Source: DASSUW01 sp963803335
GTDB taxonomy: Bacteria; Actinomycetota; Thermoleophilia; Solirubrobacterales; Solirubrobacteraceae
DNA: 64,000 nt
Assembly (NCBI GenBank): GCA_963803335.1
Contig: CAWDME010000001.1
Coordinates: 1 to 64,000, forward strand
Direction of reading: 5' to 3'
The translations under genes and the position numbers were made by a program. Numbering within the stretch: position 1 is the stretch's first letter; every line of letters begins with the position of its first letter. Below the pieces are notes generated by a model, which ran no database searches, was not told the origin of the DNA, and was given only the letters and a program-made list of their open reading frames with translations. Below are positions 44,296-52,811 of this stretch, piece after piece.

Positions 44296-44886
44296 TCACG
44301 CCCGCGTGGACGCGCGGTCATCGAGCAGCTTCAAGGCCGTCTCCACGCCCTGGGTGAGGAGTTGATCGGACAGGTCGCGATCGGTCAGCGCCCTGGACAG
44401 CTGCAGGGTGCCGACCATCAGGCCGAAGAGCGTGAGCGCGTCGGTTCGCGCCGCGTCAGGGTCCTTCGGCTCCAGGCGGGCCGCGATATCGTCGGCGGTG
44501 GCGAGGACTTCGTCGGTGAAGACATCCTTTGTGCCGGCGGGCCGGCGGACAATCTCGTCGAGCAGCGCGGCGGAGGGGCAGCCGTCGGCGCTCTGGTCGC
44601 GGTGCTCGGGGGAGAGGTAGGCGCGGATGAGCGATTCGAGCCCGCCGCGATCGGAGGGCGCGGCGCGGAAGCGCTCGCGTTGAACTCGCAGCTGCTCGGC
44701 GAGGACGTTGGCGACGAGATCCTCCTTGGAGGCGAAGTGGGCATAGAAGGCGCCGTTGGTCAGGCCGGCATCGGACATCACGGCCGCGACACCGGCGCCG
44801 TCGATGCCGTCGAGTTTGAAGCGCCGTCCGGCCGCTTCGAGGATGCGTTGTCTGGTCGCCTGCTTTTGGTCCTTGGGGTAGCGCAT
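44296..44886 (-). CDS. TetR family regulator (second TetR/SDR module)
   Basis: 196 aa, same subgroup as the TetR at 43492. RILEAAGRRFKLDGIDGAGV, VMSDAGLTNGAFYAHFASKE, then DGCPSAALLDEIVRR and TLFGLMVGTLQLSRALTD. It is divergent from the SDR gene at 45006. The palindrome at 44959 lies between them. The two TetR/SDR modules, side by side, look like paralogues or repeated acquisitions of one module type. Confidence 0.9.
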   Translation of the reverse strand: MRYPKDQKQATRQRILEAAGRRFKLDGIDGAGVAAVMSDAGLTNGAFYAHFASKEDLVANVLAEQLRVQRERFRAAPSDRGGLESLIRAYLSPEHRDQSADGCPSAALLDEIVRRPAGTKDVFTDEVLATADDIAARLEPKDPDAARTDALTLFGLMVGTLQLSRALTDRDLSDQLLTQGVETALKLLDDRASTRA

Positions 44887-44958
44887 CGCGAACCTCTCTC
44901 GTCGGACTGCTCTCGATCGTGCTGGACCTACACGCGTCCCGCTATTGCATTATGCCCG

Positions 44959-44971
44959 TACTATTATAGTA
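44959..44971. promoter_or_regulatory. Palindromic operator of the second module
   Basis: TACTAT-T-ATAGTA, an uninterrupted 13 bp palindrome in an unusually AT-rich patch (44946-44990), 35 bp before the SDR start at 45006 and 73 bp before the TetR start. Outer elements CATTATGC and GGTCGTAATAC extend the symmetry loosely. Likely binding site of the TetR at 44296-44886. Confidence 0.75.
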
Positions 44972-45005
44972 TGGTCGTAATACAATTCGGAAGAAGGAGT
45001 GGCTT

Positions 45006-45827
45006 ATGGCACCCGGGACAGATCGGGTAACGCTCGTGACGGGAGCGTCGGCGGGGATCGGTGAGGCGGCCGCGCGTGCGCTCGTCGGCGCGGGATTCAC
45101 CGTGTACGGGACGAGCCGCAAGGCGGCGATCGGGCAGGAGCGAGACGGAGTGGTGTTCCTGCCGCTCGACGTCACCGACGATGCATCGGTGGCCGGTGCG
45201 GTGCGCGAGGTGCTCGAGCGATCCGGCCGCATCGACGTCCTGGTCAACAACGCCGGCATCGGCTCATCCGGTGCCAGCGAGGAGAGCTCCGTCGCCCAGG
45301 ACCAGATCGTCTTCGACGTCAACGTCTTCGGCCTCATCCGCATGACCAAGGCCGTCCTGCCCCACATGCGCGCGCAGAGGAGCGGACGCGTCATCAACAT
45401 GTCGTCGGTCGGCGGATTCGCCCCCCAGCCCTTCATGGCCAGCTATGTCGCGTCCAAGCACGCGGTCGAGGGCTACTCCGAGTCCGTGGACCACGAGGTT
45501 CGCGAGCACGGCGTCCGGGTTCTGCTCGTCGAGCCCTTCAACACGAGCACCGGCTTCGACGCGAGCGTGGTGCGGGGTGAGAACCCACTGCCGATCTACG
45601 AGCGAGGACGGCACACCTTCGAAGCCATCCTGGCGGAGGGGATGAAGACCGGGGACGACCCCGCCGTGATCGCCAAGGTGATCGTCGCGGCGGCAACCGA
45701 CCCCAAACCGAAGCTGCGCTACACCGCAGGCTCGGGGGCCGGCCGCGTGAGCATGCTCCGCCGCCTCGTCCCCGCCCGGATCTTCGACAAGCAGATCCGC
45801 AAGACCAACCAACTCGCCGCCTCGTAA
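45006..45827 (+). CDS. SDR family oxidoreductase (second module)
   Basis: 273 aa. Motifs: LVTGASAGIGEAAARALVG, VLVNNAGIGSSGA, INMSSVGGFAPQPFMASYVA, then SKHAVEGYSESVDHEV with the catalytic Tyr and Lys in the usual spacing. The C-terminal extension of ~40 residues fits the subgroup related to 17-beta-hydroxysteroid-type dehydrogenases. AGAAGGAGT precedes the ATG. It is the first gene of a three-gene operon. Its stop overlaps the next start (TAATG). Confidence 0.9.
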   Translation: MAPGTDRVTLVTGASAGIGEAAARALVGAGFTVYGTSRKAAIGQERDGVVFLPLDVTDDASVAGAVREVLERSGRIDVLVNNAGIGSSGASEESSVAQDQIVFDVNVFGLIRMTKAVLPHMRAQRSGRVINMSSVGGFAPQPFMASYVASKHAVEGYSESVDHEVREHGVRVLLVEPFNTSTGFDASVVRGENPLPIYERGRHTFEAILAEGMKTGDDPAVIAKVIVAAATDPKPKLRYTAGSGAGRVSMLRRLVPARIFDKQIRKTNQLAAS

Positions 45828-46738
45828 TGCAACCACGAGACACACAAGGAGCGTCAGCAACGACGACGGTCGAGGCACCGACGGGTGCGGCTTTGAACAC
45901 GACGTGGAAGACCGCGCCGACGCAGACCCTCAACGCCGGCGGCGTGGAGTTCGCCTACCGTCAGCTCGGCCCGACCAGCGGGGTGCCGGTGATCTTCCTC
46001 ACCCACCTGGCCGCGGTCCTGGACAACTGGGACCCCCGGGTCGTGGACGGCATCGCCGCCGAGCATCGGGTCATCACCTTCGACAACCGCGGTGTCGGCG
46101 CCTCGAGCGGGTCCACGCCGAAGACGATCGAGGAGATGGCAAGCGACGCCGTGACCTTCATCCGTGCCCTCGGCTTCGATCAGGTCGACCTCTTCGGGTT
46201 CTCCATGGGCGGCATGATCGCCCAGGTGATCGCGCAGCAGCAGCCGCAGCTCGTGCGCAAGATGATCATCGCCGGAACCGGCCCCGCGGGCGGCGAAGGC
46301 ATCGACAAGGTGACCCGCATCTCCTACCTCGATACCGCGCGAGGACTACTCACCCGCCAGGACCCCAAGCAGTTCCTGTTCTTCACCAGGACGCCCAACG
46401 GGCGCCGAGCCGGCAAGGAGTTCTTGGCACGCTTGGAGGAACGCACGGGCGACCGCGACAAGGCGATCTCCGTGCGCTCGTTCCGCGCCCAGCTCAAGGC
46501 CATCCACCGCTGGGGGCTCATGAAGCCCGCCGACCTCGCGAGCATCCGCCAGCCGGTGCTCGTCGTGAACGGCGAGAGCGACAAGATGGTGCCCACCAAG
46601 AACACCATCGACCTCGACCAGCGACTCCCGAACAGCCAGCTCGTCATCTATCCCGACGCCGGGCACGGCGGCGTGTTCCAGTTCCACGCGGACTTCGTCA
46701 AGCGGGCGCTCGAGTTCCTCAGAGGGAAACCGTCATGA
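45827..46738 (+). CDS. Alpha/beta hydrolase
   Basis: 303 aa. A standard alpha/beta hydrolase: VIFLTHLAAVLDNWDPRVVD, FDNRGVGASSG, nucleophile elbow DLFGFSMGGMIAQ, Asp in VLVVNGESDKMVP and His in YPDAGHGGVFQF. The first ~35 residues are a low-complexity Thr/Ala lead. It is coupled to the SDR (TAATG overlap) and to the following oxidoreductase (ATGA overlap at 46735). The three enzymes likely act on one substrate, such as a toxic carbonyl or ester, under the TetR at 44296. Confidence 0.9.
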   Translation: MQPRDTQGASATTTVEAPTGAALNTTWKTAPTQTLNAGGVEFAYRQLGPTSGVPVIFLTHLAAVLDNWDPRVVDGIAAEHRVITFDNRGVGASSGSTPKTIEEMASDAVTFIRALGFDQVDLFGFSMGGMIAQVIAQQQPQLVRKMIIAGTGPAGGEGIDKVTRISYLDTARGLLTRQDPKQFLFFTRTPNGRRAGKEFLARLEERTGDRDKAISVRSFRAQLKAIHRWGLMKPADLASIRQPVLVVNGESDKMVPTKNTIDLDQRLPNSQLVIYPDAGHGGVFQFHADFVKRALEFLRGKPS

Positions 46739-47733
46739 AGGCATTCGTCGTCGAGCACTACGGCAAGGACGGACTGCGCGCCGCCGACGTCCCCGAGCCC
46801 GAGGTCGGCGACGGCGACGTGCTGGTCAAGGTCAGCGCCGCCAGCATCAACCCGCTCGACAAGATGGTCCGCAACGGCGAGTTCAAGCGGCTGCTGAAGT
46901 ACCGGACCCCGTTCGTGCTCGGCCACGACGTCGCCGGCGTGGTGACCAGGGTCGGCTCCAAGGGTGCGCGACTTCCAAGTAGGCGACGAGGTCTACGCCC
47001 GCCCCCGCGACCTGCGGATCGGAACCTTCGCGCAATACATCGCGATCGACCAGGACGACGTCGCGCCCAAGCCAGCCTCGCTGACCCTGCACGAGCGGCC
47101 GCGGTGCCGCTGGTGTCACTGGCCGCCTGGCAGGCCCTCGTCGACCGCGCCCACGTGAAACCCGGCCAGAAGGTCCTCGTCCACGCCGGCTCCGGCGGCC
47201 TGGGATCGACCGCCATCCAGCTCGCCAAACACCTCGGCGCCACAGTCGCGACAACCGCGAGCGGCAAGAACGCCGAGCTGGTGCACAGCCTCGGCGCCGA
47301 CGTCGTCGTGAACTACACGCAGGCAGACTTCGCCGAGACCCTCTCCGGCTACGACGTCGTGCTGGACTCGCTCGGCGGCGAAAACCTCAAGAAATCCCTC
47401 ACCGTCCTCACGCCCGGCGGACAGGCGATCGGCGTCACCGGCCCGCCGGACCCCGGGTTCGCCAAGCAGCTCGGAGCGCCGAAGTTCATCGGCGCCGTGA
47501 TGGGGCTGCTGAGCCGCAAGGTCCGCAAGCAGGCGCGCAAGCTCGGCGTGAGCTACACGTTTCTGTTCATGCAGGCCAACGGCGCCCAGCTCCGCGAGCT
47601 GGCCTCGCTCTACGACGCCGGCCACCTCCGCCCACTCATCGACAAGACGTTCCCGTTCGACCAGACCCTCGAGGCAGTCGCCTACGTCGAGCAGGGCCGC
47701 GCCAACGGCAAAGTCGTCATCACGCTCGACTGA
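46735..47733 (+). pseudogene. NADPH:quinone oxidoreductase-like gene with two compensating frameshifts
   Basis: An MDR-type zinc-free oxidoreductase. In the main frame: FVVEHYGKDGLRAADVPEPE, FVLGHDVAGVVTRVGSKG. At about 46963 the frame slips (an extra G in AAGGGTGCG), and the family sequence continues in another frame as VRDFQVGDEVYARPRDLRIG and FAQYIAIDQDDVAPKPASL. At about 47093 a missing G restores the first frame: VPLVSLAAWQALVDRAHVKP, VLVHAGSGGLGSTAIQLAKH, and an intact end to VVITLD. Read literally, ~43 residues are scrambled but the chain is uninterrupted. Either two sequence errors in G runs or a recently damaged gene. Confidence 0.75.
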
Positions 47734-47975
47734 CAACAACGCCGGCCGCCCGACGCCCGCAATGGTCCGCTAGCGGAAGCGAATGGGCGGCAGTCACAGT
47801 CGACCGCCTTGGACGAGCAGCGGGCGTCCGCGCAGCCTCGCCGGTCGGTTCCGCTGGCCGGTGCAAGCGGCGCGCCGACCTATCTCGCCGCGTTCGACTG
47901 GGATGTTAGGCGCTCCCAAAGGCGTGGGTCAGGCGACGCGGCGGAGCTTCGCGAGCGGTACGAAATGATTCGGGC
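47734..47975. other. Stretch left of the IS element
   Basis: No gene recognised. The sequence ends with the 6 bp target duplicate TCGGGC (47970-47975). Sequence on both sides of the IS does not join into a recognisable gene, so the IS seems to have landed in intergenic or decayed DNA. Confidence 0.4.
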
Positions 47976-48102
47976 TGAGAACGATGCTCTGATCTGGCCC
48001 CACTGCGATGGCTTGAACTGGACCCACCTCCGTCCGATCGTGGCCTGACGGTTGGCGCTCATCTTGAGCGCTGAGCCGGAGGCCGGAGGAGTGGGATCCA
48101 GA

Positions 48103-49629
48103 GTGGAGCAGTTCGAGCAGATCAGGCGTGACCGCGCTCGCGAGGGGCTGTCGATCCGGGCGCTTGCGGTGCGCCATGGTGTTCATCGCCGCGCGGTGCG
48201 GCAGGCGTTGGCCTCGCCGTTGCCGCCGGCGAAGCGCGCGCCGGTGGGCAGGCCGGCGCCGAAGCTCGGTTCGTACCGGGCGCTGATCGACGCGTGGCTG
48301 GAAGCCGACCGCGAGGCGCCGCGCAAGCAGCGCCACACCGCGAAGCGGATCCACCGGCGGCTCGTCGATGAGCACGGTGCCGATGTCGCCGAGGTCACGG
48401 TGCGCCAGTACGTGCGCAGGCGCAAGCGCGAACTGGGCTGGCCGCTCGGCGAGGTGTTCGTGCCGCAGGTCCACGCCCCGGGCCGGGAGGCCGAGGTCGA
48501 CTGGGGCCAGGCCGAGGTCGTGCTCGGCGGTGTCGCGACGCGGGTTCACTTGTTCGTGATGCGCGCGTCGTTCTCGGGCGTGGCGTTCTGCCAGGCGTCG
48601 CTGGTCGAGACCCAGCAGGCGTTCCTTGAGCTGCACGTCGAGGCGTTCGAGTGGTTCGGCGGCGTGTTCGCGGAGATCCGCTTTGACAACCTGAGCTCGG
48701 CGGTCAAGAAGGTTCTCAAGGGACGTCGGCGGGTCGAGAGCGACCGGTTCGTCGCGCTGCGCTCGCACTACTTGTTCGCGTCGGCGTTCACGACACCGGG
48801 CATCGAGGGAGCCCATCAGAAGGGCGGCGTCGAGGGCGAGGTGGGCCGCCATCGCCGCAACCACTTGGTCCCGGTCCCGCAGGTCGCCGATCTCGCCGAG
48901 CTCAACCAGATGCTGCTCGCCGGCTGCGAGCAGGATCTTGGCCGGCGGATCGACGGGCGCCCGGGGACGGTCGGTGAGGCGTGGGCCGCGGAGCGCCCGT
49001 TGCTGCTCGCGCTGCCGCCGGAGCCGTTCGATGCGTGCCAGACGGCGGCGCCGAGGGTGGATCAGAAGTCGTTGGTCACGATCCGTCAGAACCGTTACTC
49101 GGTGCCGGTCTCCCTCGCGGGGCTGAACGTCAGCGCGCGCATCGGCGCGCGTGAGATCGCGATCAGCCACGGCGGCCGCGAGGTCGCGCGGCACGAGCGC
49201 CTGCACGGCAAGTTCGGCACGAGCGCCCAGCTCGACCACTACCTCGAGCTGCTCAAGCGCAGGCCCGGCGGGATGGAACACTCGCTCGCACTGGCACAGG
49301 AGCGCGACCGCGGCGCCTGGCCCGCCTGCTTCGACGAGCTGTGGGCGGCGCTCACCGCTCGCTACGGGCGCTCGGAGGCCGCGAGGCAGATGGTCGACGT
49401 TCTCCTGCTCTGCCGCGACCACGGCCCCGAGAACGTTGCGCTCGCGGTCCGCGGCGCGCTCGCGGCGGGAGCGTTCGACGGCCGCGCGGTCGCCGTCCTC
49501 GCCCGCCGCGCCGAGACCACGCACGCAGCGCCGGCGGCGCTGACCGACCTTGAGCCGCGCCTCGCTGCGCACGCGCGGCCGGCGCCGGACCTCGCCGACT
49601 ATGACCAGCTGCTCGGGAGCAGCCGATGA
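48103..49629 (+). CDS. istA: IS21-type transposase IstA
   Basis: 508 aa from GTG at 48103. N-terminal helix-turn-helix: EQFEQIRRDRAREGLSIRAL, RHGVHRRAVRQAL. DDE integrase core: EVDWGQAEVVLGG (first Asp), EIRFDNLSSAVKK (second Asp), then HQKGGVEGEVGRHRRNHLV (Glu). Then the basic C-terminal part SLVTIRQNRYSVPVSLAGL. A TTG 17 codons earlier also exists. GTG is preferred because the family starts close to EQFEQI and GGAGGAG lies upstream. Its stop overlaps istB (ATGA). Confidence 0.95.
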   Translation: MEQFEQIRRDRAREGLSIRALAVRHGVHRRAVRQALASPLPPAKRAPVGRPAPKLGSYRALIDAWLEADREAPRKQRHTAKRIHRRLVDEHGADVAEVTVRQYVRRRKRELGWPLGEVFVPQVHAPGREAEVDWGQAEVVLGGVATRVHLFVMRASFSGVAFCQASLVETQQAFLELHVEAFEWFGGVFAEIRFDNLSSAVKKVLKGRRRVESDRFVALRSHYLFASAFTTPGIEGAHQKGGVEGEVGRHRRNHLVPVPQVADLAELNQMLLAGCEQDLGRRIDGRPGTVGEAWAAERPLLLALPPEPFDACQTAAPRVDQKSLVTIRQNRYSVPVSLAGLNVSARIGAREIAISHGGREVARHERLHGKFGTSAQLDHYLELLKRRPGGMEHSLALAQERDRGAWPACFDELWAALTARYGRSEAARQMVDVLLLCRDHGPENVALAVRGALAAGAFDGRAVAVLARRAETTHAAPAALTDLEPRLAAHARPAPDLADYDQLLGSSR

Positions 49630-50417
49630 CCACGCCCCCGAAGAACGCGAAGATCGCCGCGCTCGAGGCGCTGATCGAGGCGCACGCGATCGAGCTCAAG
49701 CTCCCAACCGTCCGCCGCCGCTTCCGCGCCCTGGCCGCCGAGGCCACCCGCGAGCAGCAGACGCCGACCGCCTACCTCGCCGCGCTGCTGGAGGCCGAGA
49801 TGGCCGAGCGCGCCGAGCGCCGCGAGAAGCGCCGCCTGATCGACGCCCGCTTCCCACAGATCAAGCGCCTGGAGGACTTCCGCTTCCAGGACAACCCGAA
49901 GATCCCCCAGGCGACGATCGCCGCGTTGGCGGAAGGCTCCTGGATCGATGACCGCGAGTCGATCATCTTCATCGGCGACTCGGGCACCGGCAAGACGATG
50001 CTGGCAACAGCGCTGGCGGTCTGCGCTTGCCACCAGGGACGAAGGGTCCGGTTCACGACGCTCGCCGGCCTCGCGAACGAGCTCCAGGAGGCCCAGTCGC
50101 GCCGGGAGCTCGGACGCGTCGTCGGCCGCTACGCCCGCACCGAGCTTGTCGTCGTTGACGAACTGGGCTACCTGGCGCTGCCCGACGGCGCCGCCGAGCT
50201 CGTCTTCCAGGTGCTCTCAGAGCGCCACGAGCGCGGGTCACTGATCGTCACCACCAACCTGCCGTTCGGCGAATGGGCGAAGGTGTTCCCCGACCCCAGG
50301 CTCGCCAAGGCCGTCGTCGACCGGCTCACCCACCGCGCCCACATCATCGACACCGGCACCGAGTCCTGGCGCTTCCGCCACGGCCTCAAACGCAAGGGAG
50401 CGACCCCCGCCGAATGA
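49626..50417 (+). CDS. istB: IS21-type helper ATPase IstB
   Basis: 263 aa, AAA+ ATPase of the DnaC/IstB type. Walker A IIFIGDSGTGKTMLATALAV, Walker B TELVVVDELGYLAL, sensor ITTNLPFGEWAKVFPD, and the end VDRLTHRAHIIDTGTESWRF. It controls target choice and activates IstA. Full length, coupled to istA by a 4 bp overlap. Confidence 0.95.
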   Translation: MTTPPKNAKIAALEALIEAHAIELKLPTVRRRFRALAAEATREQQTPTAYLAALLEAEMAERAERREKRRLIDARFPQIKRLEDFRFQDNPKIPQATIAALAEGSWIDDRESIIFIGDSGTGKTMLATALAVCACHQGRRVRFTTLAGLANELQEAQSRRELGRVVGRYARTELVVVDELGYLALPDGAAELVFQVLSERHERGSLIVTTNLPFGEWAKVFPDPRLAKAVVDRLTHRAHIIDTGTESWRFRHGLKRKGATPAE

Positions 50418-50710
50418 CCCGCGCGCGTGGTCTCGCAGCTCCACCGCCGCCCTACGGGCGACGGCTCCGCTGCGACACCACGCCGCACCACGACATCAGC
50501 ATCAGGCAGACTCAACCAAGCACAACAACCGACGCGAAGTGGGGCCACTTCAAGCCATCGCGCCGGGGCCAGCGCAAGCCATCGTTCTCATCGGGCGTCG
50601 GGGTCGAAGTTTGGGTTTGGTGATCTCGACATCGCGGTGTCGCGATTGCGCGCTAGTCCACGGTGGCCGCCCGAAGTTTCGGGCCGGGGCGCGGAACGGC
50701 GTCCGCGCCC

Positions 50711-50730
50711 GGGTACCCAGTGGGTAACGG
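50711..50730. repeat. GGTACC inverted repeat before att copy 5
   Basis: GGGTACCC and GGGTAACGG separated by AGT, 127 bp before the att core at 50838. A TGCCGAAAC word follows at 50735. Same layout as upstream of copies 3 and 4. Confidence 0.65.
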
Positions 50731-50837
50731 GCAGTGCCGAAACGTGCCGATCGTTGTCGCGCGGTGCAGCAACCGGATTCGTGGCTCTTGCAGCGGCTTT
50801 GGCCGTCTGGAGGGCCATCCACGGCATAGCCGGACCG

Positions 50838-50883
50838 CCATGGTAAGGAAGGGGTCGCCGGTTCGAGTCCGGCAGAGGGCTCT
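50838..50883 (+). repeat. att core copy 5 (attR-type)
   Basis: 46 bp matching the tRNA-Thr 3' segment without mismatch from CCATGG on. The acceptor, D-arm and anticodon 5' stem of a tRNA are missing upstream, so it is not a functional tRNA. It is followed by the same terminator and ~200 bp flank as the true tRNA gene, then by the end of cassette 2. Confidence 0.9.
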
Positions 50884-50887
50884 AAGG

Positions 50888-50912
50888 AACCCGCTGGAAA
50901 CGGCGGGTTTCG
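50888..50912 (+). terminator. Duplicated tRNA terminator after att copy 5
   Basis: Perfect 7 bp stem AACCCGC / GCGGGTT followed by TCGTC, the counterpart of the hairpin at 5262-5286 with compensating base changes. It would stop any transcript reading through the att copy. Confidence 0.7.
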
Positions 50913-51086
50913 TCGTTCAGGGGTCGGCTCGTTGCTGGCCCACATGGGCCGCATGGAAGCGTTTGGAAGCGGCTGACGGCGCGTCAGCCTGCAGCCGTTC
51001 GCTGCGGAGTGCCGCCAGCGGCGACGTGGCGCGATGCGTGGTCGCCGAGCCAGTGCACGCGCGTTCGTCTCGTCGTTCCACCAGAC

Positions 51087-52811
51087 CTATTGCATGACCT
51101 GATCGAAGCCCAGGCCTGGCGAGCGGCGCGGTCGGCCGGCGCTCTTGCGCCGGCCGACCCAGACCACGACGCCACCGTCGAGGGTGCGCGCCATCTGCCA
51201 TGTCCGCGTGACGGTGACGCCCGTCGGTGGGATCTCGTCGTCGTGGATGGACAACGGACCGCCCGGCTCGAGGATCGCTCCGATCGCGCCGCGCGTGGCG
51301 ACCTCGCCGCCGTCCACCGCCACGGCCAGCAGGCCGCGCCGCAGCGCGAGGCCACCGGCCGCCGTCTGCACGGGAACGAGCGGCACGTGGTGGTCGGGGA
51401 CCGGCGTCGTGAGCCGGTAGAGCCAGGCGTCGGAGGACGGGCTGGGCGGCGGCGAGAGGGCGGCGCGCGCCAGGGCCGCGCGATCGACCGTGCGCCCGGC
51501 GGCACTCTCGACCCGCAGCTCGGCGGCCCACCCCAGGTTGGCCGCCTCGTCACGCAACAGCGCGACCTCCTCGATCGGACGGCTCTCCGTCCGTCCGGCC
51601 AGGACCGGGGGCAGGAAGAGCCACGGGCAGTGCGTCGTCGGCTCGCCGGGATCCGGCGCCGCCACCCGTCCGCGGCGCCGGAGAGCAGCGCCGGCGGAAG
51701 TGTCCCCGGTCAGCTCGAAGAACCGCCATACCCGCGCCGCGCCGTCCTGCTCGGCGCAGGAGCGGATGGCGTGGGTCTGGCCGAACGTGTCGAGCACATT
51801 GACCTGCTTGCCCCGGACCAGCACGCCGCTGGGGAGCCGGCACGGCACCAGGTACCAGTTGTCGCCGGCGACGGCGCCGTACGCCGCCACCGCCGCGCGC
51901 GCGAGATCCTCCGGCGCGGTGGTGATGTCACCGAACCAGACGTCGCGGTTCTCCACTTGCCACCAGCGCGACGCCGCCTGCCCGGCGAATCGCGCGGGCG
52001 TGGGCAGGACACGCAGCGTGTGCTCGGTGAGCCGGCCGGAGGCGCCCATCGACAGCCCGCCCGCGGCGAGGTCGAAGCTGTACCAGTCGAGGCTGCCGCC
52101 GGTGTACTCCGGTGCGGCGAGCTGCACCTCGCGCTGGATCCCAACGCCGGCGGCGATCTGGAAGCCGTACTCCATCCGCTCGGGGTTCCACGCCCGCGTG
52201 CCTGGGGCCGGCTCGCTGAACAGCCCCGCGTACCAGTCGGCCCAGGTCCGCAGCGCCTGGCGGACGGCCGGGCTCGCATCCGTGGGAACTCCCGGCACCG
52301 GCCGATCGCCCGCCTCGGTGACCGCGACCTGCAGCGCGTCGGCCGCGATGGCGCGCCGGGCCAGCAGCTCGAGCTGCGCCCGCCCGACCGGATCGATCCC
52401 GTCGTCCGGAGGCAGCGCCAGCGGATAGGCCGCCCGCAGGCTCGCCGCCACGGACGGCGACGCGCCCGCGGACTGCAGCAGCCGCCACAGCTGGAGCGCC
52501 GCTTCGGTACCGATGCGGGCCGCGGCGGGTCCGTCGCGGACCGACTCGCGCTCGACCGCCGTCTCGAGCGGTAACCCGGAGCCGTCCCGCATGATCACCG
52601 GCCCCACGGGACCGGTCCCGATCCGAACGCGCGTCACCGGCGCGTGCTCGACCGTCGCCTCGACGAGGATCGGACTGGCGGCGTCCTCCCCGGTGAGCTC
52701 GCCGACCTGCCATTGCTTGCCGAGCAGCCACAACGGATCGCCGATGCGAGCCTCCTGGCCCTCCGTGAGATCGACGCCGACGGTCGTCGACTCCAAGCGC
52801 TGCCACGTCAT
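51087..52811 (-). CDS. Cassette 2 protein A' (uncharacterised, DPLWLLGKQWQ family)
   Basis: 574 aa, a homologue of protein A at 6266-7993 and one residue shorter. Shared blocks: GDPLWLLGKQWQVGELTGED near residue 25-45, AAPEYTGGSLDWYSFDLAAG, RWWQVENRDVWFGDITTAPE, LARAAVAAYGAVAGDNWYLV, and VVVWVGRRKSAG near the end. The MTWxR start is also shared. The start overlaps the B' stop (ATGA). Its stop lies only 204 bp from att copy 5. No known function. Confidence 0.8.
   Translation of the reverse strand: MTWQRLESTTVGVDLTEGQEARIGDPLWLLGKQWQVGELTGEDAASPILVEATVEHAPVTRVRIGTGPVGPVIMRDGSGLPLETAVERESVRDGPAAARIGTEAALQLWRLLQSAGASPSVAASLRAAYPLALPPDDGIDPVGRAQLELLARRAIAADALQVAVTEAGDRPVPGVPTDASPAVRQALRTWADWYAGLFSEPAPGTRAWNPERMEYGFQIAAGVGIQREVQLAAPEYTGGSLDWYSFDLAAGGLSMGASGRLTEHTLRVLPTPARFAGQAASRWWQVENRDVWFGDITTAPEDLARAAVAAYGAVAGDNWYLVPCRLPSGVLVRGKQVNVLDTFGQTHAIRSCAEQDGAARVWRFFELTGDTSAGAALRRRGRVAAPDPGEPTTHCPWLFLPPVLAGRTESRPIEEVALLRDEAANLGWAAELRVESAAGRTVDRAALARAALSPPPSPSSDAWLYRLTTPVPDHHVPLVPVQTAAGGLALRRGLLAVAVDGGEVATRGAIGAILEPGGPLSIHDDEIPPTGVTVTRTWQMARTLDGGVVVWVGRRKSAGRPRRSPGLGFDQVMQ

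Larger units (their letters stand above)
47976..50590 (+). mobile_element. Intact IS21-family insertion sequence
   Basis: 2615 bp bounded by TGAGAACGAT and its inverse ATCGTTCTCA, with TG...CA tips. A 6 bp direct repeat TCGGGC flanks it at 47970-47975 and 50591-50596. Each end carries repeated inner motifs in opposite orientation (GCGATGGCTTGAA.TGG.CCCAC), the multiple terminal repeats typical of IS21. It encodes istA and istB on the + strand with a 4 bp overlap. Both are full length, so it may be active. Confidence 0.95.
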
